Source: Natrinema halophilum
GTDB lineage: Archaea > Halobacteriota > Halobacteria > Halobacteriales > Natrialbaceae
DNA: 64,000 bases
Assembly: GCF_013402815.2 (NCBI RefSeq)
Contig: NZ_CP058601.1
Span: 4,092,001-4,156,000 of the forward strand
Direction of reading: 5' to 3'
In this document: piece after piece, positions 26,873 to 35,759 of the stretch
Layout: each line of letters starts with the position of its first letter
How positions within the stretch are numbered: the stretch's first letter is position 1
Notes under the pieces: model-generated
What the model saw: only the letters and a program-made list of their open reading frames with translations
Database searches by the model: none
Told to the model about the DNA's origin: nothing
Program-made: the position numbers and the translations under genes

Positions 26873-27290
26873 ATGCTCTCTCGCGTTCTCGTTCCGATGG
26901 ACGACTCAGCGATGTCTGAACGCGCTCTCGATACGCACTCGAGAACCACCCCGACGCGTCGGTTTCCGTCATCACCGTGATCGGGGAGCCGTCCGTGATG
27001 ATGGGCGAAGCGATGAGTATCGCCTTCGAGGAAGACGTCGAAACAGCAGCAAAAGAGCGCACCAAGTCGGTCTTCGATCGCGCACGCGGGCTGGTCGCCG
27101 CCCGCGATGCCGAGATAGACACCGTGGTCGCGATCGGCCGCCCGGCGCAGGACATCGTCCGTCGCGCGAACCACTACGACGCGGTCCTGCTGGGGAGCAA
27201 CGGGGCGATAAGATCGATCGGCTGTTCGTCGGCACCGTCGCTGATAGGGTGGTCGAACACTCGCCTGTGCTGGTGACCGTCGGTCGCTGA
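26873..27290 (+). pseudogene. Universal stress protein gene with two frameshifts
   Basis: Reading across three frames gives a complete USP. Frame 1 gives MLSRVLVPMDDSAMSERAL. After a missing base near 26931 comes YALENHPDASVSVITVIGEP...AVLLGSNG. After a second shift near 27202-27212 comes DKIDRLFVGTVADRVVEHSP and VLVTVGR, ending at the TGA at 27290. All USP landmarks are present: the N-terminal VPMDDS, the nucleotide-binding GxxG region and the C-terminal SPVLVTV. It is therefore a recently broken gene or one affected by sequencing errors. It sits beside potassium-channel and HPP-USP genes. Confidence 0.85.
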
Positions 27291-27397
27291 ACTGTCAGGC
27301 CTTTGTCTACGGATCGTACTCGTCCGATTTCGATCTCGGGCGGCTGTCCGCGGATGAAGACGAAGACGTTTAACTAATACCGACCACTGCGGTGTGT

Positions 27398-28582
27398 ATG
27401 GTCGGCGACCGGTCGCTTCGGGAACGATTGCCTGAAAACTGGCGGCGAGTCCTCACGACGCAAATGGCCGTCGGCCTCGTTCTACTGGTCGCGCTACTCT
27501 CGGTCGCCACCGCGGTTCTCAACATCTGGAACCCGAACCCGGGTCCCCTCCACCGATACGTTCCCGAAGCGATTCAAAGCGCCGCGGCCTTCACCGGGGC
27601 ACTCACCGGATTTACGATGGTCGGCAGCGCGCTCGCACTCCGGCGCGGCCTCAGGGTTGGGTGGTGGGCGACGCTGCTTTTGCTCCCGTTGACTGCGGCA
27701 CAGGGACTCCTCCAGTCGAGTCAATACTCGCTCCCGCTGGTCGCCCTCTCGGTCGTCTCGATCCCGTTCTTGTTGCTGACCTACGACCGGTTCGACAAAT
27801 CGCTCTCGCTCACCACGACGCAGATAGCGGCCGGTGCCGCACTCGTCGGCGTCCAGCTGTACGGCACCATCGGCGGCTACGCACTCCGGGATCACTTCGA
27901 CGGCATCAACGACATCCTCGACGCGTTCTACTTTACGCTGATCACCTCGAGTACGGTCGGCTACGGCGACGTCACGCCGAACCCGGAGTCGGTTCAGGGA
28001 CTGCTGTTTACGATGTCCGTTCTCGTCCTGGGCGTCGCCAGCTTCGGTATCGCCATCGGGGCGCTCGTCGGCCCGTTGATCCAGGATCGAATCTCGAAAA
28101 CACTCGGAAAGATGACCGAATCACAGCTCCAATTACTCGACGAGCACATCCTCGTGCTCGGCTACGGCGAACTGACGGAACCGATCGTCGACGAACTCGC
28201 GGATAGCGGCCGGAAGTTCGTCGTCGTCACCACCGACCGCGAAGCCGCGACCGCACTCTCCGAACGGGGCATCGCTGTCGTCATCGGCGATCCCAGCGAC
28301 GAGGAACCGCTCCGTCGCGCGAAGATCGATCGTGCGGCCGCGATCCTCGTCGCGACGAACCACGACGCCGAGGACGCACTGACGGTCCTGACCGCACGTC
28401 AACTGGCGGCTGATACGCGGATCGTCGCCGCCGCGACCGACCGCGAGAACGTCAAGAAACTCGAGCGGGCTGGCGCGGACACGGTCATCAGCCCCGCCCA
28501 GCTCGGCGGGCATCTGCTGGTTCAATCGGCGCTGGGCCGCGACGAGACCGGGGTAGTCGATCGGATCCTCGAGAGCGAATGA
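27398..28582 (+). CDS. Potassium channel with TrkA-N (RCK) domain
   Basis: 394 residues from the ATG at 27398; a GTG at 27392 is 6 bases upstream in frame. It has about six hydrophobic segments, then a pore loop with the potassium selectivity filter SSTVGYGDVTP (about residues 184-194), an inner helix (VLVLGVASFGIAIGALVGPL), and a cytosolic RCK/TrkA-N domain opening ILVLGYGELTEPIVDEL (dinucleotide-binding GxGxx). The RCK domain would gate flux in response to NAD(H), nucleotides or ions. It is the best-defined member of the local potassium/stress block. Confidence 0.93.
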   Translation: MVGDRSLRERLPENWRRVLTTQMAVGLVLLVALLSVATAVLNIWNPNPGPLHRYVPEAIQSAAAFTGALTGFTMVGSALALRRGLRVGWWATLLLLPLTAAQGLLQSSQYSLPLVALSVVSIPFLLLTYDRFDKSLSLTTTQIAAGAALVGVQLYGTIGGYALRDHFDGINDILDAFYFTLITSSTVGYGDVTPNPESVQGLLFTMSVLVLGVASFGIAIGALVGPLIQDRISKTLGKMTESQLQLLDEHILVLGYGELTEPIVDELADSGRKFVVVTTDREAATALSERGIAVVIGDPSDEEPLRRAKIDRAAAILVATNHDAEDALTVLTARQLAADTRIVAAATDRENVKKLERAGADTVISPAQLGGHLLVQSALGRDETGVVDRILESE

Positions 28583-28611
28583 TAGCCGCCACCGTCGAAG
28601 GCGACCGCGGC

Positions 28612-30090
28612 CTATCGATGACGACCTCGGTGGACGATCGCAATGTCCGCCTCGAGGTCACGAAGTTTTCTGAACGTCGGCGGCGAGACGAATCGCGAGG
28701 CGGCCGATCGGTCCGTACTCGATCCGACGAAGACCACGTCGTACCGGGGTGCGACACGCGACAGATAGGCCTGGACCGATGCGTTAGCGACGTGCGTCTC
28801 GAAGGGGCCCGAAAACGCGTCGACGAGGTTCGCCAACGTGTTTTCGGCCGTGCGCCGTCTCGACTCGGTATCGATACAGGTACAGACGCTGACCGTCCGG
28901 CCGGTCTCGGTTACCCTGATCGCAAAGTCGAGCATCGCCCGGGCGGTGTCGCCGGCGCCTCGGGCGGCCACGAGACTGTGGCGCCACCGCCGTTGCTCTC
29001 CGCTCGAGCGGAACGCGATGACGTCGATCTCGCTGTCGAATAGTCCCCTGATGAACGACGAGAGGGCACCGCGGTCGTCCTCGGCGTAGGGCGTGACGAT
29101 GAGATCACAGTTCTGGCGCCGTGCAGTTTCGAGGACGATCTGCGCGGAAAGCCCGCCATCGGCCGCAACGACGACCTCGCACGGGACGCCGTACGCGGCC
29201 TCGAGATCCGTCGCGAGCGACTCGAGGCGGTGCCCGACGTCGCTGGCGACGCGTTCCGTTGCGGTCGTCTCGGTTTCGCCGTCGCGGTCGACGCTCGTCT
29301 GGGATTCGTGACCGGCGACGGATCGATCGCTTTCACGATCCGCCGACGGGGAATCGTCATCTCGCTCCGCCGTGGCTTCGTCGATGACGTCGAAGAGGAC
29401 GACTTTCCCGGCGTCGTGTGCGCTGGCGATAGACGCGGCGAAGCGGGCAACCGTCTCGTCGCCATCGGCCATCGGTACGAGAACGTGATCGTCTCCGCCG
29501 GTCGTCCCGTAGAGATATCGGGCGCGCTGCTCGTAGAACCGGGATCGCCAGACGACGAACGCGACGGCGACGAACGAACTCGAGACGACGATCCCGAGGA
29601 CGTACGCGAACTGTGCGTTCCCGGTGACGAGGACGAGCAGGGACGTCGAAAAGGCCGTCGGCTCCTCGAGGTCGAGTACCCAGGTGCAGATGCCGGTAAA
29701 GAGCACGCTGAAAGCAGCACCAGACGTGCTAATCCCGCCGGCGTTCAGGCCGAGAGTGGCCGTGAGTGCGAGTGCGAACCACCCACAGCAGGCGCCGACG
29801 GTCATGCCGCCGACGAACTTCCACGGTGTCGCGTACTTCCCCTCCGGGTCGGCAAAGAGGGTGTACGTTCCCGAGGCAAGCGGTGGAAACAGGAGAAACG
29901 AGACAGCCGCGGTTACGTTCGACAGCCACGTCACTACGGCAATCAAAAGCGGGACGAACACCAGCACTGAGACATGCAGGAGGTTCCCCGTCTGCTCGAT
30001 CCACCGGAAGAGAGCGTCCAGTTCTCGCCGTTCGAGCCGCCGAAGTCGCCTCGCGAGCGCGTATAACTGCGCCCGCACTCCCTCGAGCAT
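28612..30090 (-). CDS. HPP-family membrane protein fused to USP-like domains
   Basis: 492 residues. An N-terminal helical bundle (about 36-190) carries the HPP hallmark region (SFLLFPPLASGTYTLFADPEG, KYATPWKFVGGMTVGACCGW). The C-terminal about 300 residues hold two USP-like alpha/beta domains (VLVPMADGDETVARFAASIA and HSLVAARGAGDTARAMLDFA). A variable acidic insertion lies inside the first. HPP proteins are integral membrane proteins, some linked to nitrite transport; fusion to USP domains is common in haloarchaea. It is convergent with the channel gene, with stop codons 30 bases apart. Confidence 0.85.
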   Translation of the reverse strand: MLEGVRAQLYALARRLRRLERRELDALFRWIEQTGNLLHVSVLVFVPLLIAVVTWLSNVTAAVSFLLFPPLASGTYTLFADPEGKYATPWKFVGGMTVGACCGWFALALTATLGLNAGGISTSGAAFSVLFTGICTWVLDLEEPTAFSTSLLVLVTGNAQFAYVLGIVVSSSFVAVAFVVWRSRFYEQRARYLYGTTGGDDHVLVPMADGDETVARFAASIASAHDAGKVVLFDVIDEATAERDDDSPSADRESDRSVAGHESQTSVDRDGETETTATERVASDVGHRLESLATDLEAAYGVPCEVVVAADGGLSAQIVLETARRQNCDLIVTPYAEDDRGALSSFIRGLFDSEIDVIAFRSSGEQRRWRHSLVAARGAGDTARAMLDFAIRVTETGRTVSVCTCIDTESRRRTAENTLANLVDAFSGPFETHVANASVQAYLSRVAPRYDVVFVGSSTDRSAASRFVSPPTFRKLRDLEADIAIVHRGRHR

Positions 30091-30143
30091 TCTCTCCGTT
30101 GAATGTGGCTCCGATCGACCTAAACTATTCGGCTTCGAGCGGC

Positions 30144-30809
30144 TTACTCTGGCGCTCCCTCGAGGATCGCCACGCCGCTCGAGGCACCGATCCGGTCGGC
30201 ACCGGCCTCGAGCATGGCCATCGCGTCGTCGTAGCTGCTGATCCCGCCGCTTGCCTTGACGGGAAGATACTCGCTCATAAGGTCGACGTCGTCGACGGTT
30301 GCGCCACCGTTCCCACGGCGTTTCTGCGGCGCACCGCTCCCTGCGAATCCGGTCGACGTCTTCACCATCGCCGCGTCAGCCGCCACCGCGGCTTCACAGG
30401 CCCGGCGCTTTTCTGCGTCGGTCAGCAGTGCGGTCTCGATGATCACCTTCACCGGGATCGGAACCGCTGCAACCAGTTCCGCGATTTCGGCCCTGACGGT
30501 GTCGTCCTCGCCCGCGTGCAGGCGGCCGACATTGATTACCACGTCGAGTTCGTCAGCGCCGGCCTGCCAGGCCGTGACTCCCTCGCGGCGCTTTATTTCG
30601 TGGCTATGTTGGCCGTGTGGAAAGCCGACGACAGTCGCGAGAGTAACGTCGGGCGCGTACTCTGCCGCCTCCTCGACGGCGTACGGCGGAATGCAGGCGT
30701 TCATTCCGTGTTCCGTTGCCGCCTCGAGGACGTTCCTGACGTCGGCGGGAGTCGTCTCGGGGCCAAGGGCGGTATGGTCGATCAGGGGAGCGAGTTCGCT
30801 GCGGTTCAT
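30144..30809 (-). CDS. deoC: Deoxyribose-phosphate aldolase
   Basis: 221 residues. It cleaves 2-deoxyribose-5-phosphate to acetaldehyde and glyceraldehyde-3-phosphate in deoxynucleoside breakdown. Family marks: [12 protein letters not shown], the [14 protein letters not shown] stretch, [10 protein letters not shown], the Schiff-base lysine in [10 protein letters not shown], and the late lysine in [12 protein letters not shown]. The length is standard. A 14-bp palindrome and a five-copy 29-bp repeat lie directly upstream. Other nucleoside-sugar genes follow at 33-38 kb, so the region has a catabolic theme. Confidence 0.95.
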   Translation of the reverse strand: MNRSELAPLIDHTALGPETTPADVRNVLEAATEHGMNACIPPYAVEEAAEYAPDVTLATVVGFPHGQHSHEIKRREGVTAWQAGADELDVVINVGRLHAGEDDTVRAEIAELVAAVPIPVKVIIETALLTDAEKRRACEAAVAADAAMVKTSTGFAGSGAPQKRRGNGGATVDDVDLMSEYLPVKASGGISSYDDAMAMLEAGADRIGASSGVAILEGAPE

Positions 30810-30811
30810 AC

Positions 30812-30825
30812 GCGAGTCGACTCGC
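30812..30825. promoter_or_regulatory. 14-bp palindrome next to the deoC start
   Basis: GCGAGTCGACTCGC is a perfect palindrome 2 bases upstream of the deoC start codon (30809, minus strand). A repressor bound here would cover the start of a leaderless transcript. The regulator is unknown. Confidence 0.35.
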
Positions 30826-30834
30826 CGAGCGGGG

Positions 30835-30985
30835 AAAAAGCCGCCCGATCATCGCGTCGACCGGAGAAGCCGCCCGTTCGTCGCGTCGACCGGAGAAGCC
30901 GCCCGTTCGTCGCATCGACCGGAGAAGCCGCCCGTTCGTCGCGTCGACCGGAGAAGCCGCCCGATCGTCGCGTCGGCTGGCATCG
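30835..30985. repeat. 29-bp tandem repeat, about five copies, upstream of deoC
   Basis: CCGCCCG occurs at 30841, 30870, 30899, 30928 and 30957, exactly 29 bases apart, in a unit of the form CCGCCCGTTCGTCGCGTCGA plus CCGGAGAAG. Copies differ at one to three bases. The unit length is not a multiple of three and there is no convincing ORF, so it is non-coding. The remainder of the gap (30986-31266) shows no gene. Confidence 0.85.
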
Positions 30986-31266
30986 TGTGGAACTGGGAAT
31001 CCAGTCCGCGCTGGCCCACGCTACACTGCGGTGAGCGGTACGAGGCATCACTTCGCTCGGCCTCGAAAGCGAACGGTAACCAACGGGAACCGTGAGCCGA
31101 GCGAACCGCAGTTCGATTTCGTGCATTCGAGTCGGCTGGGATCGGCGTGGCGTTCTCGTGGTACCACGACAGCAGTACGTGTTTACCTGCCTACGAGGGC
31201 GGATTCTCGAGCGGCCGTTTCGTCTCCACCGGCTCCTCGTGACGGCATCGACACAACTGAACTGCG

Positions 31267-31932
31267 TTATCGGTCCCCGTCGACACCGATTTCGCTCTCG
31301 AACCGTGTGAAAAACTCGTCCATGAAACGCCATCGCGACTTACCGAGACGACGTCCAGGTGACGTATACAAGTGATCCAGACGTTCCCGTGCCCACTCTC
31401 GGAGGAGAGTGATATCCGGACGATCCATTGACGACGTTTCAGACGCCGACGAGTCGTCGATTATTGCGAACTTTTCGCCCGCTTTTCCCGATCTCTCGCC
31501 GACGATACAGGCAAGACGGACGATACCGCGTGCCCCAGTAGCGTCCAGTTTGTCGGCGTCGAACAGTAATTTCGCCTCGAGCGACTCCGGCTCCGGGGAA
31601 CTAGATCGAATACTGTGCGTTCGGATACAGTGGGTGATGGCGCTGATCCGCTCGGACGACACCGCTTCGGCCTCGAGAAGCGCCGCCGCTTCCGCCGTGG
31701 CCCATTCGTCGTGATTGTCGATCTCTCCAGTTCGTTCTCGCGGACGACCGATGTCGTGTAACCACGCTGCAGCAGCGAGTACGTCCTTCTGAACGGGTCG
31801 TTCGCACTCGTTTGCCAGCCGAACCGATAAATCGCGAACCCGAGTGGCGTGGAACCGATCGTGCGCGGGCAGAGCGTCTTCGTAATACGGCAGCGACAAC
31901 GTTCGAGCAAGAGGACCTACTTCCTGGGTCAT
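31267..31932 (-). CDS. HD-domain phosphohydrolase
   Basis: 221 residues. The metal-binding HD pattern is visible: the histidine in HDRFHATRV, then AAAWLHDIGRPRE (HD pair), and later the Asp in LLFDADKLDATGARGI. This matches the small archaeal HD family that acts on nucleotides or other phosphate esters. The substrate is not predictable. The gene is flanked by repeat-bearing non-coding DNA on both sides, so it is transcribed alone. Confidence 0.88.
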   Translation of the reverse strand: MTQEVGPLARTLSLPYYEDALPAHDRFHATRVRDLSVRLANECERPVQKDVLAAAAWLHDIGRPRERTGEIDNHDEWATAEAAALLEAEAVSSERISAITHCIRTHSIRSSSPEPESLEAKLLFDADKLDATGARGIVRLACIVGERSGKAGEKFAIIDDSSASETSSMDRPDITLLREWARERLDHLYTSPGRRLGKSRWRFMDEFFTRFESEIGVDGDR

Positions 31933-32191
31933 AGGACGCGTGAGAGGTCAAACCGAAGCCGGTATAGTGGTTGTGAAACTCCCGTTATGCAGGACGAAAC
32001 GAACGTACTCTTCGGTCGGCGAGCTCGTTAGAGGGGCGGTACTCGCGGCGGGGTCGCGTGGCCGGCGGAATCAGAGAGCCGTTCCCAGCGATGTCGCTGC
32101 CTTCGAGAGAGATCTGTTGACCCGGTTGCGCAGGTCGTACGATATGGCACCCTCCGTCACCAACACGGCCCCTGTCGCTGTCAGGTCACGA

Positions 32192-32317
32192 GGGATCGTT
32201 TCGAAGGGACCTGGGATCGTTTCGAAGGGACCTGGGATCGTTTCGAAGGGACCTGGGATCGTTTCGAAGGGGCCTGGGATCGTTGCGAAGGGGCCTGGGA
32301 TCGGACCGAGTAGGGGA
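32192..32317. repeat. 21-bp tandem repeat, six copies
   Basis: GGGATCGTTTCGAAGGGACCT and variants start at 32192, 32213, 32234, 32255, 32276 and 32297, exactly 21 bases apart. Early copies are nearly identical and the last two drift. Because 21 is a multiple of three, it creates an artificial 7-residue repeat in open frames on both strands, but the surrounding frames lack coding character. The 31933-32519 gap contains no gene I can support. Confidence 0.88.
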
Positions 32318-32519
32318 CTGAGGGTGTTCGCCGGACATCCGTTTTCCGACGCTGCCGAAGTTGCGGTGGGACTCTGCTCCGCGGACCACGTGTTGGGGCG
32401 AACCAGCCCTCGCTACAGAGTCGTCGCTGTCGGTTCTATCCGTCGACGCGAGTCGGCTGACAGGTTAAACTCACTATAATTTTCGTAACACTTATTATTA
32501 TTCTGATGGGTTATATGAT

Positions 32520-32909
32520 GTGGTTTCTCAAGAGACGGTCGTGCATTTCGGTGCGGTGTACCTCGCAGTAGTCGTCTTGCTCGTCGCCGGCGCTCTCGAT
32601 ATCGGGGATGGAACGGGACCTGCTGCGACCGCGGTCCTCGTACTCTTTTATGCAATTTTCTTCGGTGGTGGACATCTCTATCTCGCGATCCGCGGAGATG
32701 ACGGGATGGTTCCATCCGACGCACGGTGGCGGTACCTTGCGATGCTCGGCGCAGTACTCAGTGGCGGAGTACTCGTTCTCTACGCCGGTGACCGAACGAT
32801 CGGAACTATCACACTCGAGGCAGTCTCGGCAGCGTTTTTCGTTCTCATCGTCGGTGGGTATCTGCTTACGGAAACGATTGTCGCGTATCGAGAGCATCGC
32901 CCGGAGTGA
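32520..32909 (+). CDS. Small four-helix membrane protein
   Basis: 129 residues from the GTG at 32520. Four hydrophobic helices: FGAVYLAVVVLLVAGALD, AVLVLFYAIFFGGGHLYLA, LAMLGAVLSGGVLVLYAG and AVSAAFFVLIVGGYLLTE. The upstream 50 bases are AT-rich (CTATAATTTTCG near 32473), consistent with a TATA element and a short leader. No family is recognised. An ATG at 32518 exists, but in another frame. Confidence 0.7.
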   Translation: MVSQETVVHFGAVYLAVVVLLVAGALDIGDGTGPAATAVLVLFYAIFFGGGHLYLAIRGDDGMVPSDARWRYLAMLGAVLSGGVLVLYAGDRTIGTITLEAVSAAFFVLIVGGYLLTETIVAYREHRPE

Positions 32910-33186
32910 GAGAGCCCGACCGCCGAGAGTACCGCCCCATCGTTCGACTGGGGTCGTGACGGTGACTACTGGCACCCGGCCGCCGTGGCGATTCGCCGGA
33001 CGCGTCAGGCAGCCACGGTGGATTCTACAGAGATACAGCGAGAGTGCCTCGGGGCCGTCCGAAACGGCGTCGCCGTTTCGTGATGACGAGAGACCGTCGG
33101 TCTCTCGAACCCCTTGACACCGAGGTACTTCACTCCCGGTCTCAGCGGACAGCACCCTTTTCAGCCGCGCCATGTAACTCGATCCC

Positions 33187-34272
33187 ATGGCCGATGCCGA
33201 ACCCAGCGTCGTCCCGGCCGTCGAATCCACCGCCGACGACATCGCGGCGATGCGGATTCGCGGGGCGGCGACGATCGCCGACGCTGCGGCGGCGGCACTG
33301 GCGACCCAGGCCGATCAGTCCGAGGCTGAGAACGCACCAGCATTCCGGCGCCAACTTCGTGCCGCCGCCAGAACGCTTTACGAGACCCGGCCAACTGCGG
33401 TCAGCCTCCCGAACGCTCTTCGGTACGTCCTGCGGGGAATGGACGGCGATACGGTCGCCGACCTCCGGTCGACGACGATCGCCAGCGCGGAGTCGTTCCA
33501 GCGCAATCTCGCACAGGCTCAGGACAAACTCGGCGACGTCGGCGCAAACCGCCTGCGAGACGGCGACACCGTCATGACTCACTGCCATTCGACGGACGCC
33601 CTCGCGTGCGTCGAAGCGGCGCTCGAAAGCGGCAAGCATCTCGAGGCGATCGTCAAGGAGACCCGCCCCCGGAAGCAAGGCCATATCACGGCGCGGCAGT
33701 TGCGCCAGTGGGGAGTACCGGTGACGCTAATCGTGGACAACGCGGCGCGGCGATATCTGGACGACGCCGATCACGTCCTGGTCGGGGCCGACAGCATCGC
33801 GGCGGACGGCAGCGTGATCAACAAAATCGGGACGAGTGGATTGGCAGTCAACGCCCGCGAGCGGGGCGTTCCCGTGATGGTCGCGGCTCAAACGATCAAA
33901 CTCCATCCGGATACGTTGACGGGCCACAGCGTCGAGATCGAGATGCGCGACGAAACGGAGATACTCACGGACGTCGAGCGCGGCGCGATCACCGGCAACG
34001 ACCACGACCGAGCGGAAGAGAGACGTGAAGATGAGAGGCCACCGGAGACGATTACAGCCGAGGACGGCGAAACCGACGTGCGATCCCCCGAGACAGACGC
34101 TGCCTTCGAGACCGGCACCGAGCTAGCCGTCGAAAATCCCGCCTTCGACGTCACGCCGCCGCGGTACGTCGACGCGATCGTGACCGAACACGGACAGTTT
34201 CCGCCCGAAAGCATCGTGACACTCATGCGGGAATTGTTTGGCGAGATGATCGACGAACCATGGGAGGCCTGA
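33187..34272 (+). CDS. Ribose-1,5-bisphosphate isomerase (eIF2B-alpha-like)
   Basis: 361 residues. The family shares the eIF2B/MtnA fold. Visible marks: AAMRIRGAATIADAAAAAL, the catalytic cysteine in THCHSTDA, ETRPRKQGHITARQL, the catalytic aspartate in GADSIAADG, and NKIGTSGLAVNARE. In Thermococcus kodakarensis the corresponding Cys and Asp are the catalytic pair. It converts ribose-1,5-bisphosphate to ribulose-1,5-bisphosphate. An acidic insertion (about 276-320) is a halophile feature. A PfkB kinase and a nucleoside phosphorylase gene lie within 4 kb on the same strand and would supply its substrate. A generic translation-factor label would be misleading. Confidence 0.88.
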   Translation: MADAEPSVVPAVESTADDIAAMRIRGAATIADAAAAALATQADQSEAENAPAFRRQLRAAARTLYETRPTAVSLPNALRYVLRGMDGDTVADLRSTTIASAESFQRNLAQAQDKLGDVGANRLRDGDTVMTHCHSTDALACVEAALESGKHLEAIVKETRPRKQGHITARQLRQWGVPVTLIVDNAARRYLDDADHVLVGADSIAADGSVINKIGTSGLAVNARERGVPVMVAAQTIKLHPDTLTGHSVEIEMRDETEILTDVERGAITGNDHDRAEERREDERPPETITAEDGETDVRSPETDAAFETGTELAVENPAFDVTPPRYVDAIVTEHGQFPPESIVTLMRELFGEMIDEPWEA

Positions 34273-34422
34273 CAGAACCGAAAGTGGAGAACGGCCAAAA
34301 CCTGCCAGAAATTTGACTGGCGGTCCGTACCGTCTCCGCTAACACACGACGAGAAAATAGATGAAAATTTGATTATTTCACCAACCGGAAAGTGTTAGTC
34401 ACTGGTGTGTGGTAGTACCCCT

Positions 34423-35244
34423 ATGGTATTACCCGAGGGGTTCGTCGTCCCGCCATGGTACCTGCTGGTTCCGGTCGTGGTGATTCTCGGGAGCGTCATT
34501 GCACTGTTGTGGGCGATCGAGCCGCCGGTGACGGATTTTACGGTTCTGGCGTTTGCACCGTGGATGATGTTCGGCTCGAGCCTCCATGTTCTGTACAAAT
34601 TGGACGCGTTTCCGGAGAGTATCGCTCCTCTGTTTAGCGCCCCGATGGTATACGCAGTGACGGCGATCGTGGCGGGAATCGTCTGGGTCATCGCGGTCTT
34701 TCTCCACGTCGGGGGACTCCAGCCCACGGTTCACCGATTCGTCGGGATCACGGGGACGGCATTTTTCAGCGTCTTCTCGATGTTCGCCATCTTTCGCAGT
34801 GTCGAGATGGGGACCTTCGAGCCGTTCTGGCCAGTCATCAGCGTCGTCGTCGCCGGTATCGTCACTGCCATCGCCTGGGTCGCCCTGAGTCTCTGGTTTA
34901 CTGACGTCGCCACGACGACGAGCGCAACCGGCGCACTCGTCGTCTTCGGACACGCATTGGACGGGGTCACGACCGCAATCGGCTACGACATCATCGGAGT
35001 CGGCGAGGACGTTCCACTCTCGCTGCTGATCCTCCAGACCAGCGAATCGCTGCCCTCCGCCGAGTACATCGGCGCCGGCTGGCTGTTCGTCCTCGTGAAG
35101 GTCGTTCTCGCGATGGTCATCCTCGGACTGTTCCGGGAGTACGTCGATGAACGACCACAGCAGGCACGGACGATCCTCGCGCTGGTCGCCGCGGTCGGCC
35201 TCGGGCCGGCCGTTCACAATACCTTGTTGTTCGCCGTCGCCTGA
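34423..35244 (+). CDS. DUF63 family membrane protein
   Basis: 273 residues from the ATG at 34423 (MVLPEGFVVPPWYLLVP). Eight or so hydrophobic helices are visible. The pattern TDFTVLAFAPWMMFGSSLHV near the start and a late FGHALDGVTTAIGYD match archaeal DUF63 integral membrane proteins. The role is unknown. The AT-rich sequence at 34365-34385 supplies a likely promoter. It separates the isomerase and kinase genes of the nucleoside pathway. Confidence 0.82.
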   Translation: MVLPEGFVVPPWYLLVPVVVILGSVIALLWAIEPPVTDFTVLAFAPWMMFGSSLHVLYKLDAFPESIAPLFSAPMVYAVTAIVAGIVWVIAVFLHVGGLQPTVHRFVGITGTAFFSVFSMFAIFRSVEMGTFEPFWPVISVVVAGIVTAIAWVALSLWFTDVATTTSATGALVVFGHALDGVTTAIGYDIIGVGEDVPLSLLILQTSESLPSAEYIGAGWLFVLVKVVLAMVILGLFREYVDERPQQARTILALVAAVGLGPAVHNTLLFAVA

Positions 35245-35328
35245 AGGTCGGCGAAGACGAACAATCGGCGCTGTAGCAGTTTTCGATTACGTATTGGCGA
35301 CAGAGACACTGCCCCACCAGAGCTGACA

Positions 35329-35358
35329 AAAATATATAATATGGCAGTTTATAATATA
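35329..35358 (+). promoter_or_regulatory. TATA-rich promoter
   Basis: AAAATATATAATATGG and TTTATAATATATAC form a strong AT-rich block directly before the ATG at 35365. The first element is near the distance expected for a TATA box of a leaderless transcript. Confidence 0.55.
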
Positions 35359-35364
35359 TACTAA

Positions 35365-35574
35365 ATGGCTGATTTTATACATTTGATACTGCTGATACTG
35401 GTCACAATCGGAATGGTCGGGATTCCGACGGTCGGAATGTACCGCGAAGCGAGCGAGCACAGTACTCGTCCGGACGAGTGGACGAGTGTGATGTTCGTTC
35501 TCTCGATCGCGTTTCCCGCAATCGGGCCGATTCTGCTCTGGATACTGTACACCGCCGTCCACACTCGCGGGTAG
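35365..35574 (+). CDS. Small two-helix membrane protein
   Basis: 69 residues with two hydrophobic helices (LILLILVTIGMVGIPTVGM and VMFVLSIAFPAIGPILLWIL) joined by a charged loop. It is preceded by a very strong TATA-like block, which supports a real, possibly well-expressed gene. No family is recognised. Confidence 0.65.
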   Translation: MADFIHLILLILVTIGMVGIPTVGMYREASEHSTRPDEWTSVMFVLSIAFPAIGPILLWILYTAVHTRG

Positions 35575-35759
35575 TTTTGTAGACGGCACCGATCAGTCGG
35601 CATCTCGGCGTCCCTGGTCGCTCAGCCGTCTCCGATGGGAGCAGCTCCTGCAGGAGTCGTTCGTCGGCTCCCCCGTACGTACCGGAACCGTCACGAGTCG
35701 ATCACCGTCGCTCGTCACTAGATTTTTGCCGGCCGACACCGTCCTCCCGGTATCGTCGA

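Noticed and set aside
26610-27174. Extension of the second TrkA-C gene to an ATG at 27174
   Set aside because: The added 188 residues are antisense to the broken usp gene and lack membrane-protein character; MQSLPVEV at 26610 is a natural start.
30835-30985. Possible CRISPR array
   Set aside because: Units are contiguous with no unique spacers, and no cas gene is present; the same holds for the 21-, 28- and 20-bp arrays.
31940-32479. ORF with a 7-residue repeat (GIVSKGP) over the 21-bp array
   Set aside because: The repeat arises because 21 is divisible by three; the opposite strand is open too, and the flanking residues do not look like a halophile protein.
33187-34272. Translation initiation factor eIF2B alpha subunit
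   Set aside because: Catalytic Cys and Asp positions and the nearby sugar-kinase and phosphorylase genes favour ribose-1,5-bisphosphate isomerase.
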